A stretch of 64,000 nucleotides of DNA from Mesorhizobium xinjiangense (GTDB taxonomy: Bacteria > Pseudomonadota > Alphaproteobacteria > Rhizobiales > Rhizobiaceae), in the NCBI RefSeq assembly GCF_009749525.1, contig NZ_WOAC01000004.1, positions 223,502 to 287,501 of the forward strand, read 5' to 3'. The first letter of the stretch is position 1. Every line of letters begins with the position of its first letter. Shown one piece after another: positions 36,218 through 45,482 of the stretch. Both the position numbers and the translations under genes were made by a program. The notes beneath the pieces are model-generated. The model had not been told where the DNA came from. It made no database searches and saw only the letters and a list, made by a program, of their open reading frames with translations.

Positions 36218-37531
36218 ATGCCGAACTTCATTGATCGACGCCTGAACCCGAAGGACAAGAGCCTGGGCAACCGCCAGCGCTTCCTGCGGCGGGCACGCGA
36301 CGAACTGAAACAGCATATCAAGAAGCACGTCGCGACCGGCAAGATCGCCGATATCGATTCCGACCAGGCCGTGCCCATTCCGGCTCGCGGAACCGGCGAG
36401 CCCCGCTTCGAGCAGGCCCGCGACAGCGGTCGGCGCGAACACATCCTGCCAGGCAACCGCGAATTCACGCCGGGAGACCGCATCCCCAAGCCGGAATCGG
36501 GCGGCGCCGGCGGCCCGGACAATTCGGGCCGCGAAACGCAGGACGATTTCCGGTTCATCCTGTCGCGCGACGAGGTCCTCGACATCTTTTTCGAGGATCT
36601 CGAACTGCCCGACATGGTCAAGCTCAGCCTGAAGGAGATCGTTGCCTTCAAGCCGCGCCGTGCCGGCTACTCCGCCACCGGATCGCCGACCAACATCAAT
36701 GTGGGGCGCACCATGCGCAACAGCCTCGGCCGCCGCATCGCGCTGAAACGTCCTCGGCAGGAGGACCTTGACGCGATGGCGGAAGAAATACGGGCGCTGG
36801 AGGCAGTGTCTCAACCCGATACCTCGACGCGCGACAAGATCGCCGCGCTCAAGGAAGAGCTCGATCGCCTCAACCGCCGGCGCAAGGTGATCGCATATGT
36901 CGATCCGGTCGACATACGGTTCAATCGCTTCGAGGCCCAGCCGCTGCCCAACGCCAACGCCGTCATGTTCTGCCTGATGGACGTTTCGGGCTCGATGGCG
37001 GAGCGCGAGAAGGATCTCGCCAAGCGCTTCTTCGTGTTGCTGCACCTTTTCCTCAAGCGCCGCTACGACCGCACCGACATCGTCTTCATCCGCCACACGC
37101 ACGAGGCGCACGAGGTCGACGAACAGACCTTCTTCTACAGCACCCAGAGCGGCGGCACCGTCGTCTCCACGGCGCTCGAGAAGATGTTGCAGGTCATCGA
37201 TGAGCGCTATCCGAGCAAGGAATGGAACATCTACGCCGCGCAGGCGTCGGACGGCGACAATTTCGCCACCGATTCGCAGCGCTGCATCGGCCTGCTCGAC
37301 AGCGAGATCATGAAGCGCTGCCAGTATTTCGCCTATGTCGAGATCATCGACGAGCGCGAGAGCGACATTTTCGGCACGACCGAGAACGGCACCTCGCTGT
37401 GGCGCTCCTACAGCCGGATCGACGCGTCGTGGCCCAATTTCCAGATGCGGCGCATCGCCAAGCCAGCCGACATTTACGCAGTGTTCAGGGAGCTCTTTGC
37501 ACGCCAGAGCTCGTCATCGAGCGACAATTGA
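36218..37531 (+). CDS. YeaH/YhbH family protein (DUF444)
   Basis: Protein of 437 residues of the DUF444 family, invariably next to PrkA. It opens FIDRRLNPKDKSLGNRQRF; the C-terminal half contains a von Willebrand A-like fold with the metal site DVSGSMAEREKDLAKRFF near residue 255 and IDERYPSKEWNIYAAQASDG. The role is probably as substrate or effector of the PrkA kinase. Start ATG 36218, 22 bases after the prkA stop. Segment 60-110 is rich in Gly/Arg/Pro and likely disordered. Confidence 0.93.
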   Translation: MPNFIDRRLNPKDKSLGNRQRFLRRARDELKQHIKKHVATGKIADIDSDQAVPIPARGTGEPRFEQARDSGRREHILPGNREFTPGDRIPKPESGGAGGPDNSGRETQDDFRFILSRDEVLDIFFEDLELPDMVKLSLKEIVAFKPRRAGYSATGSPTNINVGRTMRNSLGRRIALKRPRQEDLDAMAEEIRALEAVSQPDTSTRDKIAALKEELDRLNRRRKVIAYVDPVDIRFNRFEAQPLPNANAVMFCLMDVSGSMAEREKDLAKRFFVLLHLFLKRRYDRTDIVFIRHTHEAHEVDEQTFFYSTQSGGTVVSTALEKMLQVIDERYPSKEWNIYAAQASDGDNFATDSQRCIGLLDSEIMKRCQYFAYVEIIDERESDIFGTTENGTSLWRSYSRIDASWPNFQMRRIAKPADIYAVFRELFARQSSSSSDN

Positions 37532-37543
37532 AGGACAAGCGGG

Positions 37544-39091
37544 ATGGCATCGAAGACGCGCTCCGGCCCGCTGATCTCCAATTCCGATTGGGACTTTGCC
37601 AGTCTTTCCCGCGTCTATGACGCGATCGGGCAAGCGGCCGAGGATGAACTCGGGCTCGACATCTACCCCAACCAGATGGAGATCATATCCTCCGAACAGA
37701 TGCTCGACGCCTATTCCTCCATCGGCATGCCGCTGATGTACAGGCACTGGTCATTCGGCAAGCAGTTCCTGCAGCACGAACAGCTCTACCGCAAGGGACT
37801 GCGCGGCCTGGCCTACGAAATGGTCATCAATTCAAACCCTTGCATCGTCTATCTGATGGAAGAAAACACCATGGCCCTGCAGGCCTTGGTGACGGCACAT
37901 GCTGCGTTCGGCCACAATCATTTCTTCAAGAACAACTATCTGTTCCGGCAATGGACCGATGCCGGCGGCATATTGAGCTATCTCGATTTCGCCAAGGGCT
38001 ACGTCGCCCGTTGCGAAGAGCGCTACGGGGTGGCGGCGGTCGAATCCATGCTGGATGCCGCCCATGCGCTCATGGATCAGGGCGTGTTCAGCTATCGCCG
38101 GCCGCCGCGCCTTTCTTCGGAGAAGGAGCGCGAGGGCTTGCGCGAAAAGCTCGAATATGAAGAGCGCTCCTACAACGATCTGTGGCGCACGCTGCCGCCG
38201 ACAAAGGACCAGGACGGGGCAGTGGACGACGATGCCAAGGCAGACGAACGCAAGAAGTCGCTGAACCTGCCGGAAGAGAACCTGCTCTATTTCCTGGAGA
38301 AGAACAGCCTGGTGCTGGAGCCCTGGCAGCGCGAGATCGTCAGGATCGTGCGCATCATCGCGCAATATTTCTATCCCCAGCGGCAGACCCAGGTGATGAA
38401 CGAGGGCTGTGCCTGTTTCGTCCACTACACGATCATGAATGCGCTGTTCGACAAGGGCATCGTAAGCGAAGGGGCGATGCTGGAAATCCTCAAGAGCCAT
38501 TCCAACGTCGTCTTCCAGCCCGGCTTCGACGATCCGCGCTATTCGGGAATAAACCCCTATGCGCTCGGACTGGACCTGATGCAGGACATCCAGCGCATCT
38601 CGATGGAGCCGACGTCGGAGGATCGCGACTGGTTTCCCGACATCGCCGGCAACGGCAACTGGCGCGAGACGCTGCTCGAGGCCTGGGCCAACCATCGCGA
38701 CGAATCCTTCATCCGGCAGTATCTGAGCCCTGCCCTGATCCGCAAATGGCGCCTCTTCGTGCTCGCCGACGAGGCGCAGTCGTCGCATTTCGAGGTCACG
38801 TCCATTCACAACGAGCGCGGCTATGAAAAAGTGCGCGGCGCTCTGGCGCACGCCTATGACATCGGCACGAAACGGCCCGACATCCAGGTGGTCGATGTCG
38901 ATCTGCTGGGAGATCGCCAATTGCGGCTGGCGCACACTGTCAGGAACGGACTGATTCTCGAGGGAAAGACCCGGGACACGACGCTGCGCCACATCCGCAA
39001 GCTTTGGGGTTATGAGGTTAGCCTCGTGGGGCGCGACGCCGACACCGGCGCCACGCTGTACGAATGTGCAACCGACGAAGCTGCCGACTGA
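37544..39091 (+). CDS. SpoVR family protein
   Basis: Protein of 515 residues, the YcgB/SpoVR family, third gene of the stress trio. Characteristic segments: LDIYPNQMEIISSEQMLDAY, MVINSNPCIVYLMEENTM, FGHNHFFKNNYLF, MNEGCACFVHYTIMN and NPYALGLDLMQDIQRI. His/Glu/Cys content suggests a metal site but none is established. ATG 37544 lies 12 bases after the DUF444 stop with GGAC upstream. Named for spore cortex formation in Bacillus, but this is a non-sporulator. Confidence 0.94.
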   Translation: MASKTRSGPLISNSDWDFASLSRVYDAIGQAAEDELGLDIYPNQMEIISSEQMLDAYSSIGMPLMYRHWSFGKQFLQHEQLYRKGLRGLAYEMVINSNPCIVYLMEENTMALQALVTAHAAFGHNHFFKNNYLFRQWTDAGGILSYLDFAKGYVARCEERYGVAAVESMLDAAHALMDQGVFSYRRPPRLSSEKEREGLREKLEYEERSYNDLWRTLPPTKDQDGAVDDDAKADERKKSLNLPEENLLYFLEKNSLVLEPWQREIVRIVRIIAQYFYPQRQTQVMNEGCACFVHYTIMNALFDKGIVSEGAMLEILKSHSNVVFQPGFDDPRYSGINPYALGLDLMQDIQRISMEPTSEDRDWFPDIAGNGNWRETLLEAWANHRDESFIRQYLSPALIRKWRLFVLADEAQSSHFEVTSIHNERGYEKVRGALAHAYDIGTKRPDIQVVDVDLLGDRQLRLAHTVRNGLILEGKTRDTTLRHIRKLWGYEVSLVGRDADTGATLYECATDEAAD

Positions 39092-39122
39092 CAGCGCGGC
39101 GCCTCGCCGGGTGCGGCGGCTG

Positions 39123-39641
39123 TCAGTTCACGGTCGACAATGTCATCGACGTCCCCGTGGCCGCGACGTTGAGGCCCGTCTGTCCGGTCAGGCTGATCGG
39201 CTGAAGCTGCACCGACCCCGTCGTGCCGCCGAACAGCACATTGGCCCCGACCCCGACGCCCGCGGTCGCCTCGGCCGTGACGCCCTGGTAGAGTCCGGTC
39301 AGGGAGCCTTGGTGATAACCGGCCGTCGGCGCGAAGACGGCCCACAGCATCCGTGTGCCGGTGGTCACCCCGACATCCACGCCAAACCGCCTGATAACGC
39401 CGACATAGCGCTCCGTTGAGGCGCTGTCGGCGCTCGGGCGAAAGACGCAGTCGACCGTCTTGGCCGAACCGAGAAGGTAACCGACACCGCCGCTGATTCC
39501 GCAATCAAGATAACCCACGCGCGCGCCGCCATAGGCGCCCGGATTTGGCTGCTGAATGACGGCACCGTCTGCGGCATTGGCGACAGACGTGCCGGCAAGG
39601 GTTATCGGCGCAAGCAAGAGCACTGCAAGAATCGTTTTCAT
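39123..39641 (-). CDS. DUF992 family exported protein
   Basis: Small exported protein of 172 residues of the alphaproteobacterial DUF992 family. Signal peptide to VANAAD (about residue 24). The mature part has VGYLDCGISGGVGYLLGSAK, CVFRPS and a Gly-rich C-terminus with GANVLFGG, suggesting a compact beta-rich envelope protein with a Cys pair that could form a disulfide. ATG 39641 is set by GGAAGGAG upstream. Convergent with spoVR. Function unknown. Confidence 0.88.
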   Translation of the reverse strand: MKTILAVLLLAPITLAGTSVANAADGAVIQQPNPGAYGGARVGYLDCGISGGVGYLLGSAKTVDCVFRPSADSASTERYVGVIRRFGVDVGVTTGTRMLWAVFAPTAGYHQGSLTGLYQGVTAEATAGVGVGANVLFGGTTGSVQLQPISLTGQTGLNVAATGTSMTLSTVN

Positions 39642-39739
39642 CCCTGTCTCCTTCCGAAGAACGGCGTCAAAGAACCTCTGACGCGCTAAATTAACGATCG
39701 AGACAGAAATTCGATCCACCGGCCCATTGCGGGCCGGAA

Positions 39740-39763
39740 CCGCCCGGCAGGCAAGCCGGGCGG
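39740..39763 (-). terminator. Hairpin terminator after thrS
   Basis: CCGCCCGGC (39740-39748) pairs perfectly with GCCGGGCGG (39755-39763) around a 6-base loop, 30 bases past the thrS stop on the minus strand. A second small GGCCC/GGGCC hairpin follows directly. Confidence 0.6.
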
Positions 39764-39792
39764 TCGCTCTCAGGTGGCATATTGGCCCCGTT

Positions 39793-41769
39793 TCAGGCCG
39801 CGCGCTCGGCGTTGCGGCGCAAATCCGGCGGCACGGCCTCCGCGGCCAGCGTTTCAATGGCTTCGGCGAGCCCCATGGAATGCTGATCGCGCGAACCCAG
39901 CCGGCGCATGTTGACGGTGCCCTCTTCCGCCTCGCGCTTGCCGCATACGAGAATGACCGGGACCTTGGCCAGCGAGTGCTCGCGCACCTTGTAATTGATC
40001 TTCTCGTTGCGCAGGTCGAGCTCGACCTGCAGGCCGGCGCGGCGCAACTTGTCGACCACAACGCGCGCATAATCGTCGGCATCCGAGGTGATCGTCGCCA
40101 CCGCCACCTGGACCGGCGCGAACCACAGCGGGAAATGGCCGGCATAATCCTCCATGAGGATGCCCAGGAAGCGCTCCATCGAGCCGCAGATGGCGCGGTG
40201 GATCATCACCGGTTGCTTCTTTTCCGAATCCTTGTCGATGTAGAATGCGCCGAACCGTTCTGGCAGATTGAAATCGACCTGGGTCGTGCCGCATTGCCAC
40301 TCGCGGCCGATCGCGTCCTTCAGCGTGTATTCGAACTTCGGACCGTAGAAGGCGCCCTCGCCCGGCAGGATTCCGGTCTTGATGCGCCCGCCCGACTGCG
40401 CCTCGATGGTCTTCAGAACGTCCATCATCACGGCCTCGGCGCGATCCCACAATTCATCCGACCCGACGCGCTTGTCCGGCCGCGTGGACAATTTCACCAC
40501 GACGTCGGTGAAGCCGAAATCCTCGTAGACCGAGAGGATGAGATCGTTGATCTTCAGGCATTCCGCGGCCATCTGCTCTTCGGTGCAGAAGATGTGCGCG
40601 TCGTCCTGGGTAAAGCCGCGCACGCGCATCAGCCCGTGCAGAGCGCCGGACGGCTCATAGCGATGAACGATGCCGAATTCCGAAAACCGGATAGGCAGTT
40701 CGCGGTATGACTTCAAGCCGTGCTTGAAGATCAGGACATGGCCGGGACAGTTCATCGGCTTGAGCGCGAAGATACGCTGGTCTTCCGCTTCCTCGTCGGC
40801 CGAGCGCACAGCGAACATGTTTTCCTTGTACCAGCCCCAGTGACCCGATGTCTGCCAGAGCGAGTGGTCGAGGACCTGCGGCGCATTCACCTCCTCATAA
40901 TCGGATGCGAGCCGGCGGCGCATATACGACACCAGGTTCTGGAACATGCGCCAGCCCTTGGCGTGCCAGAAGACGACACCCGGCCCTTCCTCCTGGAAAT
41001 GGAACAGGTCCATTTCCCGGCCGAGCCGGCGATGGTCGCGCTTTTCGGCCTCCTCGAGCATGTGCAGATATTGGTCGAGCTGCTGCTGGTTGGCCCAGGC
41101 GGTACCGTAGATGCGCGTCAGCATCGGATTGTTGGCGTCGCCGCGCCAATAGGCGCCGGCCACCTTCATCAGCTTGAAGGCATTGCCGATCTGGCCGGTG
41201 GACGCCATGTGCGGCCCGCGGCACAGGTCGAACCAGTCGCCCTGGAAGTAGATCTTGAGGTCCTGATCGTCGGGAATGGCGTCGATCAGTTCGACCTTGT
41301 AGGCCTCCCCCTTGTCGCGGAATACCGCCCTGGCCTTGTCGCGATCCCAGACTTGCTTGGAAAACGGCATGTTGCGGGCGATGATCTCGCGCATCTTCTT
41401 CTCGATGACGGGGAAATCGTCCGGCGTGAAGGGCTCGTTGCGGGCAAAGTCGTAATAGAAGCCGTTTTCGATGACCGGTCCGATGGTGACCTGCGTTCCC
41501 GGCCACAATTCCTGCACCGCCTCGGCGAGCACATGCGCGGCGTCGTGGCGGATCAGTTCCAGCGCGCGCGGATCGTCGCGCGTGACGATCTCGATGCGGC
41601 CATTGGCAACAGGATCCGCAAGATCGTGCAACTCGCCATCGATCGCCACGGCCACCGCCTTCTTGGCAAGCGACTTCGAGATCGATTCGGCAACCTCGCG
41701 GCCGGTCGTTCCGGCAGCGAACTCACGGATGGAATTGTCGGGGAACGTCAGAGAAATGGCATCGGCCAT
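39793..41769 (-). CDS. thrS: Threonyl-tRNA synthetase
   Basis: Class II aminoacyl-tRNA synthetase of 658 residues, full length. TGS domain at 1-65 ([20 protein letters not shown]), editing domain to about 240 ([17 protein letters not shown]), catalytic core with [40 protein letters not shown] and the zinc Cys/His set, then the C-terminal anticodon-binding domain ([18 protein letters not shown]). AAAGGA precedes the ATG at 41769. The leader carries a small CCCGC...GCGGG hairpin. Confidence 0.97.
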   Translation of the reverse strand: MADAISLTFPDNSIREFAAGTTGREVAESISKSLAKKAVAVAIDGELHDLADPVANGRIEIVTRDDPRALELIRHDAAHVLAEAVQELWPGTQVTIGPVIENGFYYDFARNEPFTPDDFPVIEKKMREIIARNMPFSKQVWDRDKARAVFRDKGEAYKVELIDAIPDDQDLKIYFQGDWFDLCRGPHMASTGQIGNAFKLMKVAGAYWRGDANNPMLTRIYGTAWANQQQLDQYLHMLEEAEKRDHRRLGREMDLFHFQEEGPGVVFWHAKGWRMFQNLVSYMRRRLASDYEEVNAPQVLDHSLWQTSGHWGWYKENMFAVRSADEEAEDQRIFALKPMNCPGHVLIFKHGLKSYRELPIRFSEFGIVHRYEPSGALHGLMRVRGFTQDDAHIFCTEEQMAAECLKINDLILSVYEDFGFTDVVVKLSTRPDKRVGSDELWDRAEAVMMDVLKTIEAQSGGRIKTGILPGEGAFYGPKFEYTLKDAIGREWQCGTTQVDFNLPERFGAFYIDKDSEKKQPVMIHRAICGSMERFLGILMEDYAGHFPLWFAPVQVAVATITSDADDYARVVVDKLRRAGLQVELDLRNEKINYKVREHSLAKVPVILVCGKREAEEGTVNMRRLGSRDQHSMGLAEAIETLAAEAVPPDLRRNAERAA

Positions 41770-41949
41770 TGTGCGTCCTTTCTATCCAGTCCCGCCTACC
41801 AACGCGGGTGGTTTCGATATGAACGCCACGGGGAACGACCGTCCCCCGCAGCGGCGCGCGCTAGATAACCGGGCCAAAGCCGCACGTAAAGACCCTTGCT
41901 GGCGCAACGCGACGGCCGCGAAGGGACCGGCGACAGTCGGGGATGTTTG

Positions 41950-42126
41950 TCAGCTGATGTCTTCGACCGGCGCGTCGGGGCCGTTTTTCTTTATGGAATC
42001 GATGGCGTTTTGGGCGCTCGTCTTCGACGAATAGCCTTCGGTGGAGAACATGATCTCGCTGTTGTACTTGAAGCGAACGCGATACTCGCCAGCCTTGTCC
42101 TTGTAGATTTCGAATTTGTGAGCCAT
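41950..42126 (-). CDS. YegP family DUF1508 protein
   Basis: Small protein of 58 residues containing one DUF1508 repeat: KFEIYKDKAGEYRVRFKYNS and ILFSTEGY-like MFSTEGYSSKTSAQNAIDSI. ATG 42126 has GGGGAGG upstream, which decides the start. It lies upstream of thrS, 180 bases from its start. Related E. coli YegP has two tandem repeats; this has one. Function unknown. Confidence 0.9.
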   Translation of the reverse strand: MAHKFEIYKDKAGEYRVRFKYNSEIMFSTEGYSSKTSAQNAIDSIKKNGPDAPVEDIS

Positions 42127-42199
42127 GACGGCCTCCCCTCTCTCGATGAAACGATACGGGGCCAATGTGCCCACTGTGGTGGCCGTGGGCAAGTCTCGT

Positions 42200-42544
42200 T
42201 CAGTCGCTTTGCTCACCGTCGCTGCACCGGGACGAGATCGACCAGTAGCGCCAGGGCATGTACCAGACGTACCGCTCATCGAGTTGAACCGGAACGGGAT
42301 CGAGCCCATGCGTGCCGCCTGGCCCGCAGCGCAGAACCCGAAACAGCCCCATCCAGCCGCCGGGCCACAGGCCGTGGCGCGCGATGGCCTCATAGGTGTA
42401 TTCCGAGCAGGTCGGCAGATGTCGGCAGGAATTGCCGACAAATCCCGACAGGGTGAGTTGGTAAAGGCGCACCAGCGCCGTACCGGCGATGCGCCCCGGT
42501 GTTTTCGGCCATAAGCCCTTGAAATTGCGGGTCGTGTTCACCAT
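42200..42544 (-). CDS. yidD: Membrane protein insertion efficiency factor YidD
   Basis: Small peripheral membrane protein of 114 residues that assists YidC-dependent insertion. Diagnostic segments: YQLTLSGFVGNSCRHLPTCS with conserved Cys residues, YEAIARHGLWPGGWMGLFRV and RCGPGGTHGLDPVP. It lies between the iron-sulfur scaffold gene and the DUF1508 gene on the same strand. The start is the ATG at 42544; conservation begins about 15 residues in. Confidence 0.95.
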   Translation of the reverse strand: MVNTTRNFKGLWPKTPGRIAGTALVRLYQLTLSGFVGNSCRHLPTCSEYTYEAIARHGLWPGGWMGLFRVLRCGPGGTHGLDPVPVQLDERYVWYMPWRYWSISSRCSDGEQSD

Positions 42545-42590
42545 CCTCGGCTGGGCGCCATAGAGAATTCCGGACCGGATCGGTTGCCTG

Positions 42591-43037
42591 CTAAACCACA
42601 GCCTCGGCGCGCCTTTTCTCGATCTGCGATATCGCGTCGACCACGGCGTCGAAAGTCAGCATCGTCGAGGCGTGGCGGGCCTTGTAGTCGCGCACCGGCT
42701 CGAGATATTTCAGATCGGCAAAGCGCCCCTCAGGCGGCGGGCCGTTCTCCTTCAACATGCGCAACATCGCCTCGCGCACGTCGCGCAGTTCGCCCGCCTT
42801 GGCGCCGACCACATGGGTTGCCATGATCGACGAGGATGCCTGCCCCAGGGCGCAGGCCTTCACATCATGGGCGAAATCGGTGACCACATCGTCCTGCATC
42901 TTCAGATCCACCGTCACGGTCGAGCCGCAAAGCTTCGAATGCGCCGTGGCGCTGGCATCGGGTTCGTCCAGCCTGCCGACTCGCGGGATATTGCCGGCAA
43001 AGCCCAGAATTTTCGTATTGTAGACGTCATCGATCAT
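42591..43037 (-). CDS. NifU/IscU-like iron-sulfur cluster assembly scaffold
   Basis: Protein of 148 residues with the IscU/SufU fold. Two cluster-type Cys are present, in HSKLCGSTVTVDL (about residue 37) and KACALGQASSSIM (about residue 61). The third Cys expected near RHKC is replaced by RHAST (about residue 122). That is remembered as usual in this alphaproteobacterial subgroup, so ligation may differ. ATG 43037 follows GGAAGA. Divergent from folE across 229 bases. Likely role in Fe-S assembly or sulfur transfer. Confidence 0.85.
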   Translation of the reverse strand: MIDDVYNTKILGFAGNIPRVGRLDEPDASATAHSKLCGSTVTVDLKMQDDVVTDFAHDVKACALGQASSSIMATHVVGAKAGELRDVREAMLRMLKENGPPPEGRFADLKYLEPVRDYKARHASTMLTFDAVVDAISQIEKRRAEAVV

Positions 43038-43266
43038 GATTTTCTTCCACGCGGCAGTCCTGCAGTATGCCAGCACCTTTCATTCGGCGCGATGTGGCTT
43101 ATATAGTGGTCGTATTCCGGATGCGGCAAGGTGGCTTTCCGCCAGGCGATCACGGAAGCTGGACGCCGCTTTCAGGCCCGCCAGAAACTGGCAGTGCGTT
43201 CCCTGAAAAGGCTGTGGTCCGTTCAACTCGTTCCTCCTGCGAGGGGAACTACGGGAGACGCTTTTC

Positions 43267-43902
43267 ATGGATGCGATCGTGAAAAAATTCAATACGCTTG
43301 CCAAGCCCAACGTCGCCGAACGCGAACGTCCGACCCAGGATGAAGTCGAATCCGCGGTTCGCACGCTTCTGTCGTGGTCGGGCGACGACCCGGATCGCGA
43401 AGGCCTTGTCGATACTCCGCAGCGTGTGGCGAAAGCCTATCGGGATATGTTCGACGGATACGACAAGGATCCGGTCGAAGAGCTCGGCCGCACCTTCGAG
43501 GAAGTCGCCGGCTTCGACGACTTCGTGATCGAACGCGACATCTATTTCCATTCGCATTGCGAGCACCACATGCTGCCGATCATCGGCAAGGCGCATGTCG
43601 GCTATCTGCCGGACGGTCGAGTGGTCGGCCTGTCGAAGATCGCCCGCGTGGTGGATATCTTCGCCCACCGCCTGCAAACGCAGGAGGCCATGACGGCGCA
43701 GATCGCCTCGACCATCCAGGAGGTGCTCCAGCCGCGCGGCGTGGCGGTCATTGTCGAGGCCGAACACATGTGCATGGCCATGCGCGGCATCCGCAAGCAG
43801 GGTTCCACCACACTGACCTCCACTTTTACCGGCGTGTTGAAGAAAAGTCCGGAAGAGCAGGCACGTTTCATGTCGCTGCTGCGGGCCGGCGCCCGGCCGT
43901 AA
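43267..43902 (+). CDS. folE: GTP cyclohydrolase I
   Basis: Zinc enzyme that converts GTP to dihydroneopterin triphosphate, the first step of folate (and queuosine) synthesis; 211 residues. Zinc and active-site motifs: [20 protein letters not shown] and [18 protein letters not shown]. Central [19 protein letters not shown] is also conserved. ATG 43267 is preceded by GGGAG. It is followed 40 bases later by hisI, a conserved pairing in Hyphomicrobiales. Confidence 0.97.
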   Translation: MDAIVKKFNTLAKPNVAERERPTQDEVESAVRTLLSWSGDDPDREGLVDTPQRVAKAYRDMFDGYDKDPVEELGRTFEEVAGFDDFVIERDIYFHSHCEHHMLPIIGKAHVGYLPDGRVVGLSKIARVVDIFAHRLQTQEAMTAQIASTIQEVLQPRGVAVIVEAEHMCMAMRGIRKQGSTTLTSTFTGVLKKSPEEQARFMSLLRAGARP

Positions 43903-43942
43903 GGCCGTCGCCTCGCCAGCCGTCCCCGTAAGGAATGAACGA

Positions 43943-44401
43943 ATGACCGGACCTGTGTTCGATCCGCCGGCGAAGGACAAGAGCGAGCTGGAAGAAGGGA
44001 CGCGCTTCACGCCCCGTTTCGACGCCGGCGGCCTCGTGACGGCGATCGTCACGGATGCCAATGACGGCACGCTCCTGATGGTGGCGCACATGAACGACCA
44101 GGCGCTCGACCTGACATTGAAGACCGGTATCGCACATTACTGGTCGCGCTCGCGCAATGCCTTGTGGAAGAAGGGCGAGACCTCCGGCAATTTCCAGGAG
44201 GTGATCGAGGTGCGCACCGATTGCGACCAGGACGCCGTATGGCTCAAGGTCCGGGTTGGCGGGCACGATGCAACCTGCCACACCGGCAGGCGTTCCTGCT
44301 TTTATCGAAAGGTTTCGAGAGAGAATGACGACGTTCGGCTGATCGATGATGGCAGTGCACCTCTTTTTGACGCAAAGTCTGCCTATCGGTCGGTCAAGTA
44401 G
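43943..44401 (+). CDS. hisI: Phosphoribosyl-AMP cyclohydrolase
   Basis: Histidine biosynthesis step 3, opening phosphoribosyl-AMP; monofunctional HisI of 152 residues without the HisE domain. Motifs: [20 protein letters not shown], metal-binding [12 protein letters not shown] and [11 protein letters not shown]. The N-terminal 20 residues are less conserved. ATG 43943 follows GTAAGGA. Located between folE and the patatin gene rather than in a his operon, as in related rhizobia. Confidence 0.96.
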   Translation: MTGPVFDPPAKDKSELEEGTRFTPRFDAGGLVTAIVTDANDGTLLMVAHMNDQALDLTLKTGIAHYWSRSRNALWKKGETSGNFQEVIEVRTDCDQDAVWLKVRVGGHDATCHTGRRSCFYRKVSRENDDVRLIDDGSAPLFDAKSAYRSVK

Positions 44402-44498
44402 ACTGGCCAAATGAATGCGCGGCATGTGAAATGCGGCATATTCACACTTCAGTTACAGCTGCTCTATAATTCTGGACAAGGGCTTCACGGAGATCACG

Positions 44499-45473
44499 AT
44501 GCTCGAATGGGCATCCCTGCGCACACGCGGAGAGGGTCGCGAAGGTTCCATCTCGAACCGGGATGGTGAGACCCAGAACACCGCAACACAAGGCAATGAC
44601 GGCATTGCCTTGGCCCTGGGTGGCGGCGCTGCCCGTGGATGGGCTCATATTGGCGTCATCCGCGCGCTCGAGGAAGCCGGAATCAGGATCGACATGATCG
44701 CCGGCACATCGATCGGCGCCCTGGTCGGCGGCTGCTATCTGGCCGGCAAGCTGGATGAGCTTGAAGAATTCGCCCGCAGCATCACGCGGCGGCGCATGTT
44801 CGGCCTGCTCGACCTCAATCTGGGCGGCAGCGGGCTCTTCGGCGGAATGAAGCTTACGGCACGAATGCGCGAGCATCTCGACGGCGTGACCTTCGAAGCG
44901 CTCGACAGGCCGTTCGTATGCGTGGCGGCCGAGGTGCGCACGGGCCATGAAATCTGGCTGTCGAGCGGCTCGCTGATCACCGCAATGCGGGCCTCCTACG
45001 CCCTGCCCGGCGTGTTCGAGCCGGTCGTCGCCAACAAGCGCGTTCTGGTCGACGGCGCGCTGGTCAATCCGGTTCCCGTTTCCGTGTGCCGGGCTTATGA
45101 ACAGCCGATCGTGCTTGCCGTGAACCTGCATTACGACCTGTTCGGCCGCGCTGCCGTGATCCGCCACGATGCCGGCGAACTCGTTGTCGACAAGGATGCG
45201 CATGACGGCATCCCGCAGAAATCGCGTGAGGCGCGACAACGCGAATCGAAGCTCGGCATCACCGGCGTGATGATGGAAGCCTTCAACATCATTCAGGATC
45301 GCATCTCGCGAGCGCGGCTGGCCGGCGACCCGCCCGACCTCTCCATTCAGCCCAAGCTCGGCCATATCGGTCTGACGGAGTTTCACCGCGCCGACGAGGC
45401 GATCCGCATAGGGTACGAGGCGACCCAGGCCAATCTGGCGGAACTGACACGGCTGCAGGATGTCCTGACCTGA
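44499..45473 (+). CDS. Patatin-like phospholipase family protein
   Basis: Predicted serine lipid hydrolase of 324 residues, cytoplasmic or membrane-associated. Patatin features: oxyanion GGGAARGWAHIG near residue 40, nucleophile elbow GTSIGALVG near residue 70, and the catalytic Asp in VDGALVNPVPV near residue 187. ATG 44499 has GGAG 8 bases upstream. Resembles the RssA/NTE-type proteins of proteobacteria. Physiological substrate unknown. Confidence 0.9.
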   Translation: MLEWASLRTRGEGREGSISNRDGETQNTATQGNDGIALALGGGAARGWAHIGVIRALEEAGIRIDMIAGTSIGALVGGCYLAGKLDELEEFARSITRRRMFGLLDLNLGGSGLFGGMKLTARMREHLDGVTFEALDRPFVCVAAEVRTGHEIWLSSGSLITAMRASYALPGVFEPVVANKRVLVDGALVNPVPVSVCRAYEQPIVLAVNLHYDLFGRAAVIRHDAGELVVDKDAHDGIPQKSREARQRESKLGITGVMMEAFNIIQDRISRARLAGDPPDLSIQPKLGHIGLTEFHRADEAIRIGYEATQANLAELTRLQDVLT

Positions 45474-45482
45474 TCTTGCAGA

